Shown in pieces: positions 11,026 through 20,844 of a DNA stretch of 64,000 bases. The first letter of the stretch is position 1; every line of letters begins with the position of its first letter. A model generated the notes under the pieces. That model did not search any database. It saw only the letters and a program-made list of their open reading frames with translations, and was not told the origin of the DNA. This stretch comes from Endothia cerciana (Eukaryota; Ascomycota; Sordariomycetes; Diaporthales; Cryphonectriaceae), in the NCBI GenBank assembly GCA_026119935.1, contig JALRMH010000004.1, forward strand, positions 434,001 to 498,000, given 5' to 3'. The position numbers and the translations under genes are program-made.

Positions 11026-11766
11026 TTTGGCAGGCCTTGAGTTGCAGTCTCTCTTGTCGGCAACTGAAGTGGTGATCGCCGCGTCAAGAGGAAGATGTTT
11101 TGGGCTCGGGGTTGGTGGGCGGCCTACTCAGGCATTGAGCCGGTGAAGTTTGTCTGACCAGAGTATAAATTCCAATGATGCTCCCCGAGACCGTTCAAGA
11201 GATGATGAAGCAGGACTCGTTAGGGTGATTTGGTGATGGTTCCAGGAAGGACGGGCAAGCGGCTGGATTACGACTGAAGTGGAGGGCTCCTGACGTTCCC
11301 TGTGTTCCTGTTTGCTTTTAGGAAGCTGGTATCGCCTCAGAGAAGGAAACTCTAGCCTAAACCCCAAAATCTCGGGTCAGATTACAATGTAGCCCCTCCT
11401 ATTGTCGGATTCTCCCTGGCGATGTTGGAAGAGAGAGAGGAAGAGAAGGTTCCAAATGCTCCATGTCTGTGTGAACAGTCAACAAACGCTTTATTGGAAG
11501 TGGGTTCCTTCTGTACAATGAGGCTAAGCCAAAAGAGGAAAGGCTTGCATTTTATCCAGCTCCCTGACCTAATGCTAACTCTGTATGGCGCTGGAAGGCA
11601 CATGCAGCCACTGTACAGTACGTCGTCTCCCATCTAACCAAACTCACCTCTGACGACGCTCGCTCTGCTCACCAGAGATCCCCTCCACATCCGATTGCAC
11701 ACCACCCGTCATCACATCTACAAGCGCAGGATCACCAAATCTCCCTGCGACAACAAACGCGTCAGC
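11026..11766. promoter_or_regulatory. Divergent intergenic region, RTT103 and clathrin light chain
   Basis: A 741-bp spacer between two head-to-head genes, so it must hold both promoters. I see no unmistakable TATA box or repeat; open frames in it look random. Confidence 0.55.
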
Positions 11767-12741
11767 ATGGCCGACCGCTTCCCGTCCCTTGAGGACTTCG
11801 ACTCCGGAGGTAAGCTCATGCCAGATCAACGATCCAGTTCCCCTGGCTTGTGTTGAAATTCCGCTTTTGCTGATGTCGTACTCGCTTCACAGCCCAGACC
11901 GACATCCAGAACATCTCCGCCGATCCCTCTGCCGACGACTTCCTTGCCCGTGAGAAGGCCATTCTTGGTGACGATGCAGACAAGTTTGCGACCGCAGAGG
12001 ACGGCGCCGCATTCGAGACGGGTGAGGACGACTTGCTCGGTGGTGGCGGCGGACAGACAACAGACTTCGAGCAGGCCTTCCCTGACATCTCAGGTCTCAA
12101 CGAGGTGCGTAACTTCTTGTTCTACCCTTCCAAAGCTTATGTCAATCGGGCAAAGATGACAGCCCCTCTAAATGCAACCACCCCTTTGGTAGCATCGAAA
12201 CCACTTCCTTCCAAACATATTATCACCTACGCACCAAGCCCCCCTTCTCTACACCCATTATATCTAACGCTCGCTTGCTTCACAGACAGTTGCCCCCGGC
12301 GGCGCCATCACCAGCAGCGGCCCATCCGTGAACTACAACTCAGGGTACTCAGCCTACGTGGAGGAAGAGCAGGAGCCCGAGGTGATCAAGGAGTGGCGGG
12401 CGAAGCGTGACGAGGGCAATGCTAAGAGGGCAGAGCAGTTCGCACGGCAGCGGGAGGAGACAGTCGCCGAGGCGCAGCGCAACATCGACGACTTCTACGA
12501 GAATTACAACAACAAGAAGGAGAAGTCGATTGCGGCCACCCGCAAGGATGCTGAGCAGTTCTTGGCATCGCGCGAGGACACCACCTCGGGCGGCACCTCG
12601 TGGGAGCGCATCGCAAAGATTGTGGATGTCAGTGGTAAGGGCGCCAAGGGAGGTGCTGCGGGCTCGGGCAAGGAGCGCTTCCGTGAGCTGCTCATGAGCC
12701 TCCGCAAGGACGAGAAGGCGCCTGGTGCGACGGGCTATTAG
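11767..12741 (+). CDS. CLC1: Clathrin light chain, three exons
   Basis: Regulatory subunit of the clathrin triskelion, on coated vesicles and pits. Exons 11767-11809, 11893-12104, 12286-12741 (711 nt, 236 aa). The N-terminus MADRFPSLEDFDSG is the usual fungal start; an acidic stretch follows (DDADKFATAEDGAAFETGEDDL), then the central heavy-chain-binding helix around EVIKEWRAKRDEGNAKRAEQF, with heptad-like charge spacing through DDFYENYNNKKE. The C-terminus has the conserved block SWERIAKIVD and ends RKDEKAPGATGY. The join into exon 3 (phase 0) gives NE|TVAPGGA. The second intron is 181 nt, long for this window. The AP-1 gamma subunit, a partner on trans-Golgi coats, lies about 14 kb downstream. 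Confidence 0.96.
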
Positions 12742-13263
12742 TCGTTGTCAACGTCGCTGACTTCCCCCTCGTCTATGTCTCTGCACTCGTCGGGTTATCT
12801 GTACTCGCCTGTCCACAGCAACAATGGTCATACCCTGCGTGTCCGGGAGGATATTTATGGCAGCCTCATCTAGTCGTACCTTCCACGGCGGAGATGCCCT
12901 TCACCCATCTCCGTACACACCAAAAGTTCATATCATACCGCTCCTTGCAAAAGGCCGGGATTTGAACCACCTGTACTTTAGATAGCCATGTTTCTGGGGG
13001 CAGACAAAATAGGCATTTGGCAAACATGGCGCAACTGATGAGCAACTTCCTCGTTAGGGCTGGGAAACTTCCGCGGGGGTGATCAGGGAAGCAGTTCCGC
13101 AGCTTAGATTGGACGTAATGAATAGGAACCTGGACGTTGTCCTACCACAGTCTAATGACGCTCTTCGGTGATGCCATCCATTGATTGCTTCGCTCATCTA
13201 TCCTTCTCTAGATGTACATACACTCTTGACTCCCCTCTTGCCATCTCCTCAGCATACTCAGAC
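12742..13263. other. Intergenic between convergent CLC1 and COX7
   Basis: Holds the 3' flanks of two convergent genes. No open frame of interest. A stretch at 12953-12968 superficially recalls a tRNA T-arm on the minus strand but lacks pairing (see rejected items). Confidence 0.55.
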
Positions 13264-13853
13264 TTAAGAACTGCCAAACCAGGTGTTGTAGCCCAGAACC
13301 TTGCGGCCCATCGCGTACATCGTAGCTGTGTTCGATAGTCTCCTTAGCCCTTGTTCCTATTAATCGACACAAAAGGAACAGCAGATGAAGACTTACCAGC
13401 GGTGGATCCCCACATGACGACAACGAAGGGCACGTACAGGGCGGTGCTCCGGGGATTCTGTCATAATAGGCCTGATCAGCGATGGCTCTTTCAAAGCACA
13501 CAACCTTCCTTGGCCCCCGTCCCCCTTCTTCCTATGCCGGCTCTCGTGGAAATGTAGTGCGTAGCCCTCTGCCACATCTTCCTCGCTGTCGATTCGGTAT
13601 GGGTGTGGGTGGGCTCACAATGCGCCAGATGCGTGTGTGGCCCCTGTACGCAGCCTGGTAGGTGCGCTGGTGCTGGGGGACCTTGTTTGGGGCGTTGACG
13701 AAGCCTCTGCATCGCGAGCACAAGTCAGCCTCGAGTTTCTCGTCATCATTTCCCGCTGCCGCGGAACGGGTCGGGAGCGCCGATTGACAGCCTCGGAAGC
13801 TCCCTTGGGATCGTGAGTACCGTCTTCGGAGATCAGAGGTGCACATACGCCAT
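13264..13853 (-). CDS. COX7: Cytochrome c oxidase subunit VIIa-type (COX7-like), four exons
   Basis: A 71-aa single-span subunit of respiratory complex IV in the inner mitochondrial membrane, found by joining four tiny exons (minus): 13853-13849, 13706-13619, 13457-13397, 13325-13264 (216 nt). The product begins MAGFVNAPNKVPQHQ, continues through AAYRGHTRIWRI, has a hydrophobic span YVPFVVVMWGSTATMYAMG (about residues 38-56) and ends GYNTWFGSS. The first exon contributes only five coding bases (ATGGC), joined to A GGC to make Met-Ala-Gly. All donors are GTA/GTG type and all acceptors CAG. It is divergent from a mitochondrial helical-repeat protein gene. The family call rests on my recognition of the RTYQAAYRGHTRIWRI and YAMGRKVLGYNTWF blocks; another small respiratory subunit is the alternative. 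Confidence 0.82.
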
Positions 13854-14241
13854 TTTGACTGTGGTTGTTGGTGGATTGAGAGGAGTGTTCTGTTGACGTT
13901 GTTGCGGGAGGATTGAGTTGGTGGTTCGATACCAAAGTCGGGACTCCAGCCAAGCTGCCTGCGTAAAGGTCGTCCGCCGGGCGCTGATAGGTTGGGCGAG
14001 GCGCTTAGTCAGCCAGCTTGATTATCTGAAAAGGTCTCCAATTCTTAGTCAATGAAGCCTTCACTGAAGAAATATCAGACGCGCTCATCGTTATTTTCAC
14101 AATTCCACTGCGCCACTCACGGCCGCTCTCATAGGCTTCACTAGGTATGGGAGCGTCCTCCCGGGTACCATAATGCGATATTATTGGTGTTGAAATGTTG
14201 CATCTTTGGTGGCAGCAACACGTCTAGCCACGAGAAAAGTT
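13854..14241. promoter_or_regulatory. Divergent promoter, COX7 and mitochondrial repeat protein
   Basis: A 388-bp spacer between two head-to-head genes whose products both appear to go to mitochondria. Both start regions must lie here. No clear TATA box is visible. Confidence 0.5.
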
Positions 14242-16839
14242 ATGCGACGAGCGCTACTCGGCGTTCCACAGTCGCAACAAGGCATTTCGAGACTTCCTTG
14301 CCGGGACTGGCTCCGAGAGATCTGTTATCACGGTGGATTGACACTACGCCTCGAGACAAAACGCTATGCCTCGTCCTTCACCTTCACATCCACAGCACTA
14401 CCGCGACGACAGGCTAGAGCGGCGGCTGAGGAGGTGACATTGGGCGAGCTTGGCGACGAGGACATCTCTTTCTCAGAAGGGCTCAAACAGGGAATTTCAC
14501 AGGCTTTATCGAGGCATCGACAACTCACAAAGACGGACCTGGTTCTCACCAACTACCCAGCGCCAGATTCAAAACTGTACGGAAAATGGCAGTCGCTCTC
14601 TGTGGACCACGACAGGCTCATTCAAGAATCCGACATCAATGCCGCAGACAGCCGGATCGTGAGACTCGTGGACCAGCCTGAGCATGAGCAGGACATCGGA
14701 CTATGGAGTTGTCTCCTTCAGTTTGTCCATCGGCGCATGGGCCGCGATGGCGTAATCATGCTGTGGCAGTCCGTGGTCAAGAGACGGAATCTGTACCAGG
14801 TAGATGGAGCGCTGGCACAGGCCTTCTGGAGCATTGTTTTGAACTCAGCTGTTTCCAGCGAGACTTTCCTGCGAGACGTCGTCGACTACGCCGAGTGGAT
14901 GCGTGAGACACATCACGTCCAGTGGCCCCAGTTGTACTCCACGGTCATTTCCTACATGCTAGAGAATGCTCGCAGGAGCGAGCTTCTACGATGGCACATC
15001 ACTTTGATGCCTTCTTTCGGGCCCAATGAAGCCGACTTTGTCGGCCTCATGAAGAATTTCATCACAAATCCAGACCGCCGGATTCAGAACTCACTCAAGC
15101 TTTTGTACACTTACAGCACTCACCGCAATCTCTACGACATTCTCATTCCATATCTCTACACCAAAGGTCATACGAGTCTGGCCATGCAATGGCGCACGGT
15201 GTTGTGGAATCTCAACGACAACCCTGTGTCTCTGGTAGCGAGACCATTCTTACGCTTTGTAGGCGCCTACTATCCAAAAACACCGCTAACGGAAGAGGAG
15301 AGGATGGTGGCGGGATTGGTACCAAACCAATCCGAAGATGAGGGCTCGACACTTCAACCTTCAGAGGCAGCCATCACTGGTCGAAATTTGAGCTACCTGA
15401 TCAACCGAGTCCATGGCGAGACGTTCGGCATCCAGGAGAAGCCTTACAACGACAGATTGGGCGCGAAATGGTTCGCAAGCTCTTGGGTGGGTCTCGATTT
15501 TGCCATTAACGTCATCTACACGATGGGTATGAAGGGAATCGGCCCACTGTCACTGCAGTCCATTGCGCTGCGGGAGGGTAACGCGCAGGGCGTACTCCAT
15601 CGGATCGACCAGTTGCAACAGCTCAAAATTAGTCTCCCGCGAACGAATTATGTGGAGGCCATTCGGCATCATGCTGCTAATGGCGACAACGAGTCGCTCC
15701 TGGAACTGCTTCACTCGGACATCCATCCGGACATCTTCGATGATGAGCTCGCACAAGAGGAAATGCTCGCTAGCTGTGTCCGGGCTGGTGAATGGAAGAC
15801 GTACCGTCTTGTCCTCAGGACGAGGTTGGCCGTGCTATCCCACGTGGTCGCAGATGCAAGCGACCGTGTGCTCGAGTCCTGCGTCCGCCAGAGGAACGGC
15901 GCCATGACGCTCCAGGTCCTTCAAGAGATGTCGGCACACAGACTCAGCCTGGCGCCGACGACCAGCCACGTTATTTCAAGCTTCGTCCTCCAGAGCCTCT
16001 CACCACACGCCACACCTCGAGAACCAAGAGGGCACGTCGACCTGCAAATATCCCTCTGTCGCCAACTAGCAAGCACCCGCTTCCCACCCGCCGTCGAGGT
16101 CTGGCAGACGCTCCTCTACCGCCTGGGCCGCGAGCACCGCCTTGTCGACCTCGAGCGGCTGTCCCTACATATCCTCCGCATCTTCACCGACCACGCCACC
16201 TCCGACCAGCCCATGTGGATCTCGCATATGGCCGATGTTCCCGCGATCCTGCACTCGGAATCACCGTATCCAAACTTCCAGAAACTCCCGCGCGACCTCC
16301 CTATCCGCCACGAGAAACATCCCCTCCGCCAGATCTTCGATCAGTACCTGCAGAGTTCAATTGTGAGATGGGGATTCATGTACACGCGGTACGGGCCCCA
16401 GGCCGAGGCTGCCGCGGCGTCGGTGCTTTCTCCGTCGGTGCCCAAGTCGTCCTCCTTCGCGTCGGGTCAGGACATTCGTCACCCAGAGATGTTCCACTTT
16501 GCACGTGGCATCAGGCTGCTTGCCATGTTGCGCGACAGAGGGTTATTTACGCTGGCGCCGACGGTACGCAAGCAGGCGACGATGAGGCTTGTGGATCTGT
16601 ATAGGGGCGAGGGCAGGGAGAGTTATGAGTGGGTGCATGGGAATCCGAGGCTGTCGCAGCTGAGAAGGAAGACGCGATTGAGTCTTGCCGAGGCGAAAAA
16701 TTTGTGTGATGCGGCGTGGGGAACTGGGGAGGTCGTGCCGAGTCTTTTGGATCTGAACAGGAGTATCGAGCTTGCGGAAGCGGGGGACAAAGTGAGCGGT
16801 CTGCAGGCGAGGCTGGACAGGCTCAACAAGGTTTATTAG
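14242..16839 (+). CDS. Mitochondrial PPR-like helical-repeat protein
   Basis: Intronless 865-aa frame starting at ATG 14242; the open frame extends 12 codons further upstream but without an ATG. The N-terminus is basic and Ser/Leu-rich (MRRALLGVPQSQQGISRLP) up to about residue 60, as in a mitochondrial presequence. The body is almost wholly amphipathic helix with repeated blocks such as VVDYAEWMRETHHVQWPQLYS and RVLESCVRQRNGAMTLQVLQEM, the pattern of degenerate pentatricopeptide arrays that bind organelle RNA in fungi. I cannot assign it to a named factor or a target transcript. Head-to-head with COX7, which fits a role in respiratory gene expression but does not prove it. Confidence 0.8.
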   Translation: MRRALLGVPQSQQGISRLPCRDWLREICYHGGLTLRLETKRYASSFTFTSTALPRRQARAAAEEVTLGELGDEDISFSEGLKQGISQALSRHRQLTKTDLVLTNYPAPDSKLYGKWQSLSVDHDRLIQESDINAADSRIVRLVDQPEHEQDIGLWSCLLQFVHRRMGRDGVIMLWQSVVKRRNLYQVDGALAQAFWSIVLNSAVSSETFLRDVVDYAEWMRETHHVQWPQLYSTVISYMLENARRSELLRWHITLMPSFGPNEADFVGLMKNFITNPDRRIQNSLKLLYTYSTHRNLYDILIPYLYTKGHTSLAMQWRTVLWNLNDNPVSLVARPFLRFVGAYYPKTPLTEEERMVAGLVPNQSEDEGSTLQPSEAAITGRNLSYLINRVHGETFGIQEKPYNDRLGAKWFASSWVGLDFAINVIYTMGMKGIGPLSLQSIALREGNAQGVLHRIDQLQQLKISLPRTNYVEAIRHHAANGDNESLLELLHSDIHPDIFDDELAQEEMLASCVRAGEWKTYRLVLRTRLAVLSHVVADASDRVLESCVRQRNGAMTLQVLQEMSAHRLSLAPTTSHVISSFVLQSLSPHATPREPRGHVDLQISLCRQLASTRFPPAVEVWQTLLYRLGREHRLVDLERLSLHILRIFTDHATSDQPMWISHMADVPAILHSESPYPNFQKLPRDLPIRHEKHPLRQIFDQYLQSSIVRWGFMYTRYGPQAEAAAASVLSPSVPKSSSFASGQDIRHPEMFHFARGIRLLAMLRDRGLFTLAPTVRKQATMRLVDLYRGEGRESYEWVHGNPRLSQLRRKTRLSLAEAKNLCDAAWGTGEVVPSLLDLNRSIELAEAGDKVSGLQARLDRLNKVY

Positions 16840-17050
16840 ACGTTGTACTCTGTTGATATACCTCAAAGTGAGGTTAGTTACTTGCATAGCCTGCGGAGGA
16901 AATACCCGCTCTTCGTCGAGTTATGTTTTGTATATACGGTCTCTGAGAGGAAAGCTCGGTGGGATGTCGATAACGTTGTTATCTTCACATGATCCATTCA
17001 TGTGCTCAATGATATGGTATTACAGCAGCACTAGCACTTTTGACTGCCTG

Positions 17051-18478
17051 TTATCCTCCTCTCCTCGAAGGTCTATGCCTTAGATGATCCACCATTCTTC
17101 TGGTGTCACTCTGCATCTCAACCCCGAATATCTCGTCCGGCCCTGCACCACGAGTACCAGTTCTCATTGTGACAACACCGTCTTCCATGTTCACCTCGCC
17201 CGGACTCCCACCGCCACCTCCGCCGTCCCCCCCTCCGCTCCCCCGCTTCGGCTTCACCAGAAGCAATATGAACATGCCCACCACGATCAAGAACAGCAGG
17301 AATATGATCTTCCTCTTTGTCGTCTTCTTCTGGTACCCGCTCGCGACCTTGAGCTCCCGGTCCGCCTCCTTGACATCCGTCGCCATGCGCTCCACGTTGT
17401 AGTCGATCCGGTCCAGCATGGTCCCCTGGTCGATGACCATGGTCTGCAGGTCCCTGAACAGGTCGGACAGGTCGATGATGCCCTGCGCGATGTCCTCGAT
17501 CTCGCGCTCGCGCTGGATGATGGCCGCGTCGTTCTTGTGGAGCTGTTTCTGGCGGTGGGAGGACTGCAGGGTGGACTGCGAGAAGGACTTGTCGGTCTCG
17601 GACTCCAGCAGTGTTATGTCCGTGCTGTAGGAGCTGCCGCCGAGGGGCGTGGAGGAGCGCTCCGGGTTGGGCGACAGGAGGGCGGGGTTCTGGAGGCCGC
17701 GGAGCTCTGTCTCGTGTCAGCAAAGCCCCTTTCACAGGATGCACACACACACACACACACACAAAGGCCAGATGGGGATAGGACGCGCATGGGTAGGGTC
17801 AGGCATACTCTTCAGATAGGTACTCTGCTTCTTTCTGAACCCCGCGCTCGCCTCCTGCACCCTCGCCGCGAGGCTGACCCGTATGTTCTTCGCCATGACC
17901 TCCTCGGCCCTCGTCATGGTCCCGGCGGCCTTCTGCTCACGCACCATGGCCTCGATCCGCTGGATGCACCTGTGGCAGTCGTGGAACCCCTTCGTGATGT
18001 CCTGCGTCAGGGTCTCGATGTCCCGCTCCTCGGCGCGCTTGGCGGCGTCGTCGTCGAACCCGGGCAGCACGTGCTGCTGGTGGAGGCGCTCGAGCTTCTG
18101 GGACTTCTTGGCGACGTCGGACAGGATCTCCGTCACCTCGTCGGTGATGTCCGCCCACCGCGGCGGCAGCAGGTCCATCTCTATCACGGCGTCGCCGTCG
18201 TCGTGGTAGTCGGCGGACCCGGCGGAGAGGAGGCCGCGGCGGTCGTCGTCGGCGGAGAACAGCACGGAGGACCCCGTCGCCGCGCCGAAGCGCTCGGTGC
18301 TGCTGGGGATGGCGGAGGAGCCGCCATATTTGTTGCGGTGCGTCGGGTGGTGGGCGTAGGACTGCCGGTAGGAGAGGTAGCTGTGGTTTGCGGAGTGGTT
18401 AAGCGGGTGATTCCTCGTAATCGCGACGAATGGGTGAGGTCGTGACAGGGCTTACAGGTTGGTCCGGTCTCGCCACAT
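17051..18478 (-). CDS. TLG2: TLG2-type syntaxin (t-SNARE), three exons
   Basis: Qa-SNARE of the trans-Golgi/endosome. Exons (minus): 18478-18456, 18380-17809, 17706-17051 (1251 nt, 416 aa). The start MWRDRTNLYLSYRQSYAHH is characteristic of TLG2/syntaxin-16. An Habc region follows, with the block LLPPRWADITDEVTEI. The SNARE helix is at about 270-330 (REREIEDIAQGIIDLSDLF, then QGTMLDRIDYNVE), and a C-terminal anchor IIFLLFLIVVGMFILLLV sits near 348-365. About 50 residues continue past the anchor, Gly-rich then charged, longer than in most syntaxins. The second intron (102 nt) contains a (TG)n run on the coding strand and an in-frame stop. Join 1 gives TN|LYLSY; join 2 gives YLKK|LRGLQNP. Confidence 0.94.
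17742..17763. repeat. (CA)n microsatellite inside TLG2 intron 2
   Basis: About eleven CA units on the plus strand, that is (UG)n in the TLG2 pre-mRNA, 35-56 nt before the 3' splice site of intron 2. Confidence 0.9.
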
Positions 18479-19803
18479 GGCGGACGCCGGGGAGGCAGGG
18501 ACGAGCGCTGCAGTGTGGCCTCTGGGCAGCTCGTGGGGGTTACGGTAGAGTCGCGTTGATGATGGCCTGGCTGTAGCCCTGGTGGATCATCTCATGGCCT
18601 GCTGTCGTTGTATTGTCATGCAGGTGCACCAGGGGTTTGTGAGGTCCAGGGCAGGTAGGTAGGTGGTGAGGTGGTGGCAGCGTAAGAAAGCCGGGGTGGT
18701 GGATGTCCCTGTCCTGAATTAGACGACTGGCGAATAAGGACTCGAATAGTGGCAGAGAAGGCTGAGCATGGTGACTGGAGCTACAGCCTTGAGTGCCTAC
18801 CGCCCGCGGTTATGATAGGGATGGTCGAGCGTGCTCAGCCTGCTGCAGCCGACCGGCCGGGTCAGGCTAGGCTGGCCTAAGAGGGACCGGACAGACCCCA
18901 GATCCTACCCGGACCACGCCTGGCGTCGCCTGGGCCATGCCCAGGGGGGGGGATACACCAGATCTCAAGGGGAGACAGCCTGAGGGGAGTACTTGCTTGT
19001 ATAGTACCATGTGACATCCCCTCCAGTCGCATGTGGTGTGGTTGAAAGTCCTACCAAGCCGCAAAGGTTTGGTATTATCCAACTACGATCTAGGCTGCAT
19101 GAATCTGGGCAACAGGTCAATCATCACGTCAGCTTCAGTTCCATGCAGGCCGTGGGATAGTTGATGATGCTACGTGTACTTCGTATCCGGCTGGACTCTT
19201 GCAGGGTACCGTGTTATCGAAATTCTTTTTGTGTGCCCTAGTGTCCGTAGTAGTTTGCTATTCACGTAGGCCGCGTGTGGGCGTAGAGGACCAGGCGAAG
19301 ACTCAAGGTAAAATGCCAGAAGCAAAGCATGAAAGGTAGCCTGGGACCGCATAATCTTGAGGCTATCTAGACAGCTGAAAGCACTGCTGGAATGTTTTTT
19401 TGGACGATGCCCCCCACACCCTTGAGCAGGTGGCCCAGAGGCAGCCCGGCCCGGCCCAGTCCAGCCCAGGCCAGCTCAGCTCAGGTCTCCAGGCTGAATG
19501 CGCGTCTACAGGTGGTTGTCGTGTCTGGCGGGTGAGGAACGTCAAGTCCTTGGGCTGTCTGGCTTGTCCCTCTCCACACGTTGGCGCTACGCCACCCCTG
19601 TTCCCGCTCACAAGTCGCCGCCCCTTTTAGATGGAGCCTTTTCCCGCCCTCGTTCCTCCCCAACAACCAGAGCTGGATCTTGTCCTGCATCACCAAGGAA
19701 GCTCGCCCTTCTCGTAACCCTCGCTCGCCAGCTCTCTGCCAACGACGACAGTTTCTGGAAGAGACCCCAATCCATTCGCAACCTCACTATCCCTACAGTC
19801 AAC
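18479..19803. promoter_or_regulatory. Divergent intergenic region, TLG2 and calmodulin
   Basis: A 1.3-kb spacer between divergent genes; the last 200 bp before calmodulin is pyrimidine-rich, as in fungal leaders. A short cluster of imperfect cagcccggcc/ccagctcag repeats lies at about 19442-19486. No supported gene. Confidence 0.55.
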
Positions 19804-20844
19804 ATGGTTCGTCACCCTCCTCTTGGCCGTGGACCTGTCGAGAGCCTGGGCCAGGCCCCTTTTTCTCCGACCCCGCGGAGCCTGGGCAGACAAGGCTCTT
19901 GAGGGGCACGCAACACCTTGACCAAAGCTCATGGAGCGCGTCGGGCTGACCGCAACCTTGGAACCATAGGCCGACTCTCTGACCGAGGAACAAGTCTCCG
20001 AATTCAAGGAGGCCTTCTCCCTTTTCGTGAGTCACCCTCCCAAGCCCTTTTCTACTCCCTGGGCGCGTTCGCTGACCGAGCTTCTTCCAAATCACAGGAT
20101 AAGGATGGCGATGGTGAGCACCCTCCGCGCCACGCATGCTTCGTCTCCTATCCCTGTCGCAACCAATACTGCACAGAGACATGCGCGCGGTCCATACACG
20201 GTCGTCAGATCTTCCTGAACCGGATACTAAGATGGTCGTCCAGGTCAAATCACCACCAAGGAGCTCGGCACGGTCATGCGTTCGCTGGGCCAGAACCCGT
20301 CCGAGTCTGAACTGCAAGATATGATCAACGAGGTCGACGCCGACAACAACGGCACTATCGACTTTCCTGGTACGTCGAGGACAACGTCTTTATCGATCCT
20401 GGAGGGCGCCGCAGCCTTTGACTGACACGACACGCGAGCACAGAGTTCCTTACCATGATGGCTCGCAAGATGAAGGACACCGACTCCGAGGAGGAGATCC
20501 GTGAGGCTTTCAAGGTTCGATACGTCCCCGAGCCAGGATACAGAGAGAAACTGGGGCGGGAGCTGACAGTGAGGCCAGGTCTTCGACCGTGACAACAACG
20601 GCTTCATCTCCGCCGCGGAGCTGCGCCACGTCATGACCTCTATTGGCGAGAAGTTGACCGACGACGAGGTCGACGAGATGATCCGTGAGGCTGACCAGGA
20701 CGGTGATGGTCGGATTGACTGTATGTCTACCTGCCTTCCGGAGACAAAAACCCTCGGGGTCCCCCCTCCCCCTCAGCTTCATAGTCGCTAACTGATATAC
20801 GTGTCACAGACAACGAGTTCGTCCAGCTCATGATGCAGAAGTAA
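19804..20844 (+). CDS. CMD1: Calmodulin, seven exons
   Basis: Ca2+ sensor of 149 aa with four EF-hands. Exons 19804-19806, 19970-20026, 20098-20113, 20244-20369, 20444-20514, 20579-20720, 20810-20844 (450 nt). It reads [20 protein letters not shown] at the start and QLMMQK at the end. The four loops are [36 protein letters not shown] and [12 protein letters not shown], all with intact calcium ligands at positions 1, 3, 5 and 12. Exon 1 holds just the ATG. Exon 3 is a 16-nt microexon that encodes the first half of loop 1. Introns 1 and 5 use GTTCG donors instead of the more usual GTA/GTG; both acceptors are AG. Its neighbours are a TLG2 gene (divergent) and a GH47 mannosidase; the positions show no functional link. 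Confidence 0.98.

Noticed and set aside
12940..12975. T-arm-like stretch (minus strand GGTTCAAATCC) suggesting a tRNA
   Set aside because: The T-stem does not pair, and no matching acceptor, D or anticodon arms can be folded around it.
17084..18445. 453-codon plus-strand frame across TLG2
   Set aside because: Antisense shadow of a GC-rich gene; rich in Arg, Leu and Gly without domains, and it includes the (CA)n intron repeat.
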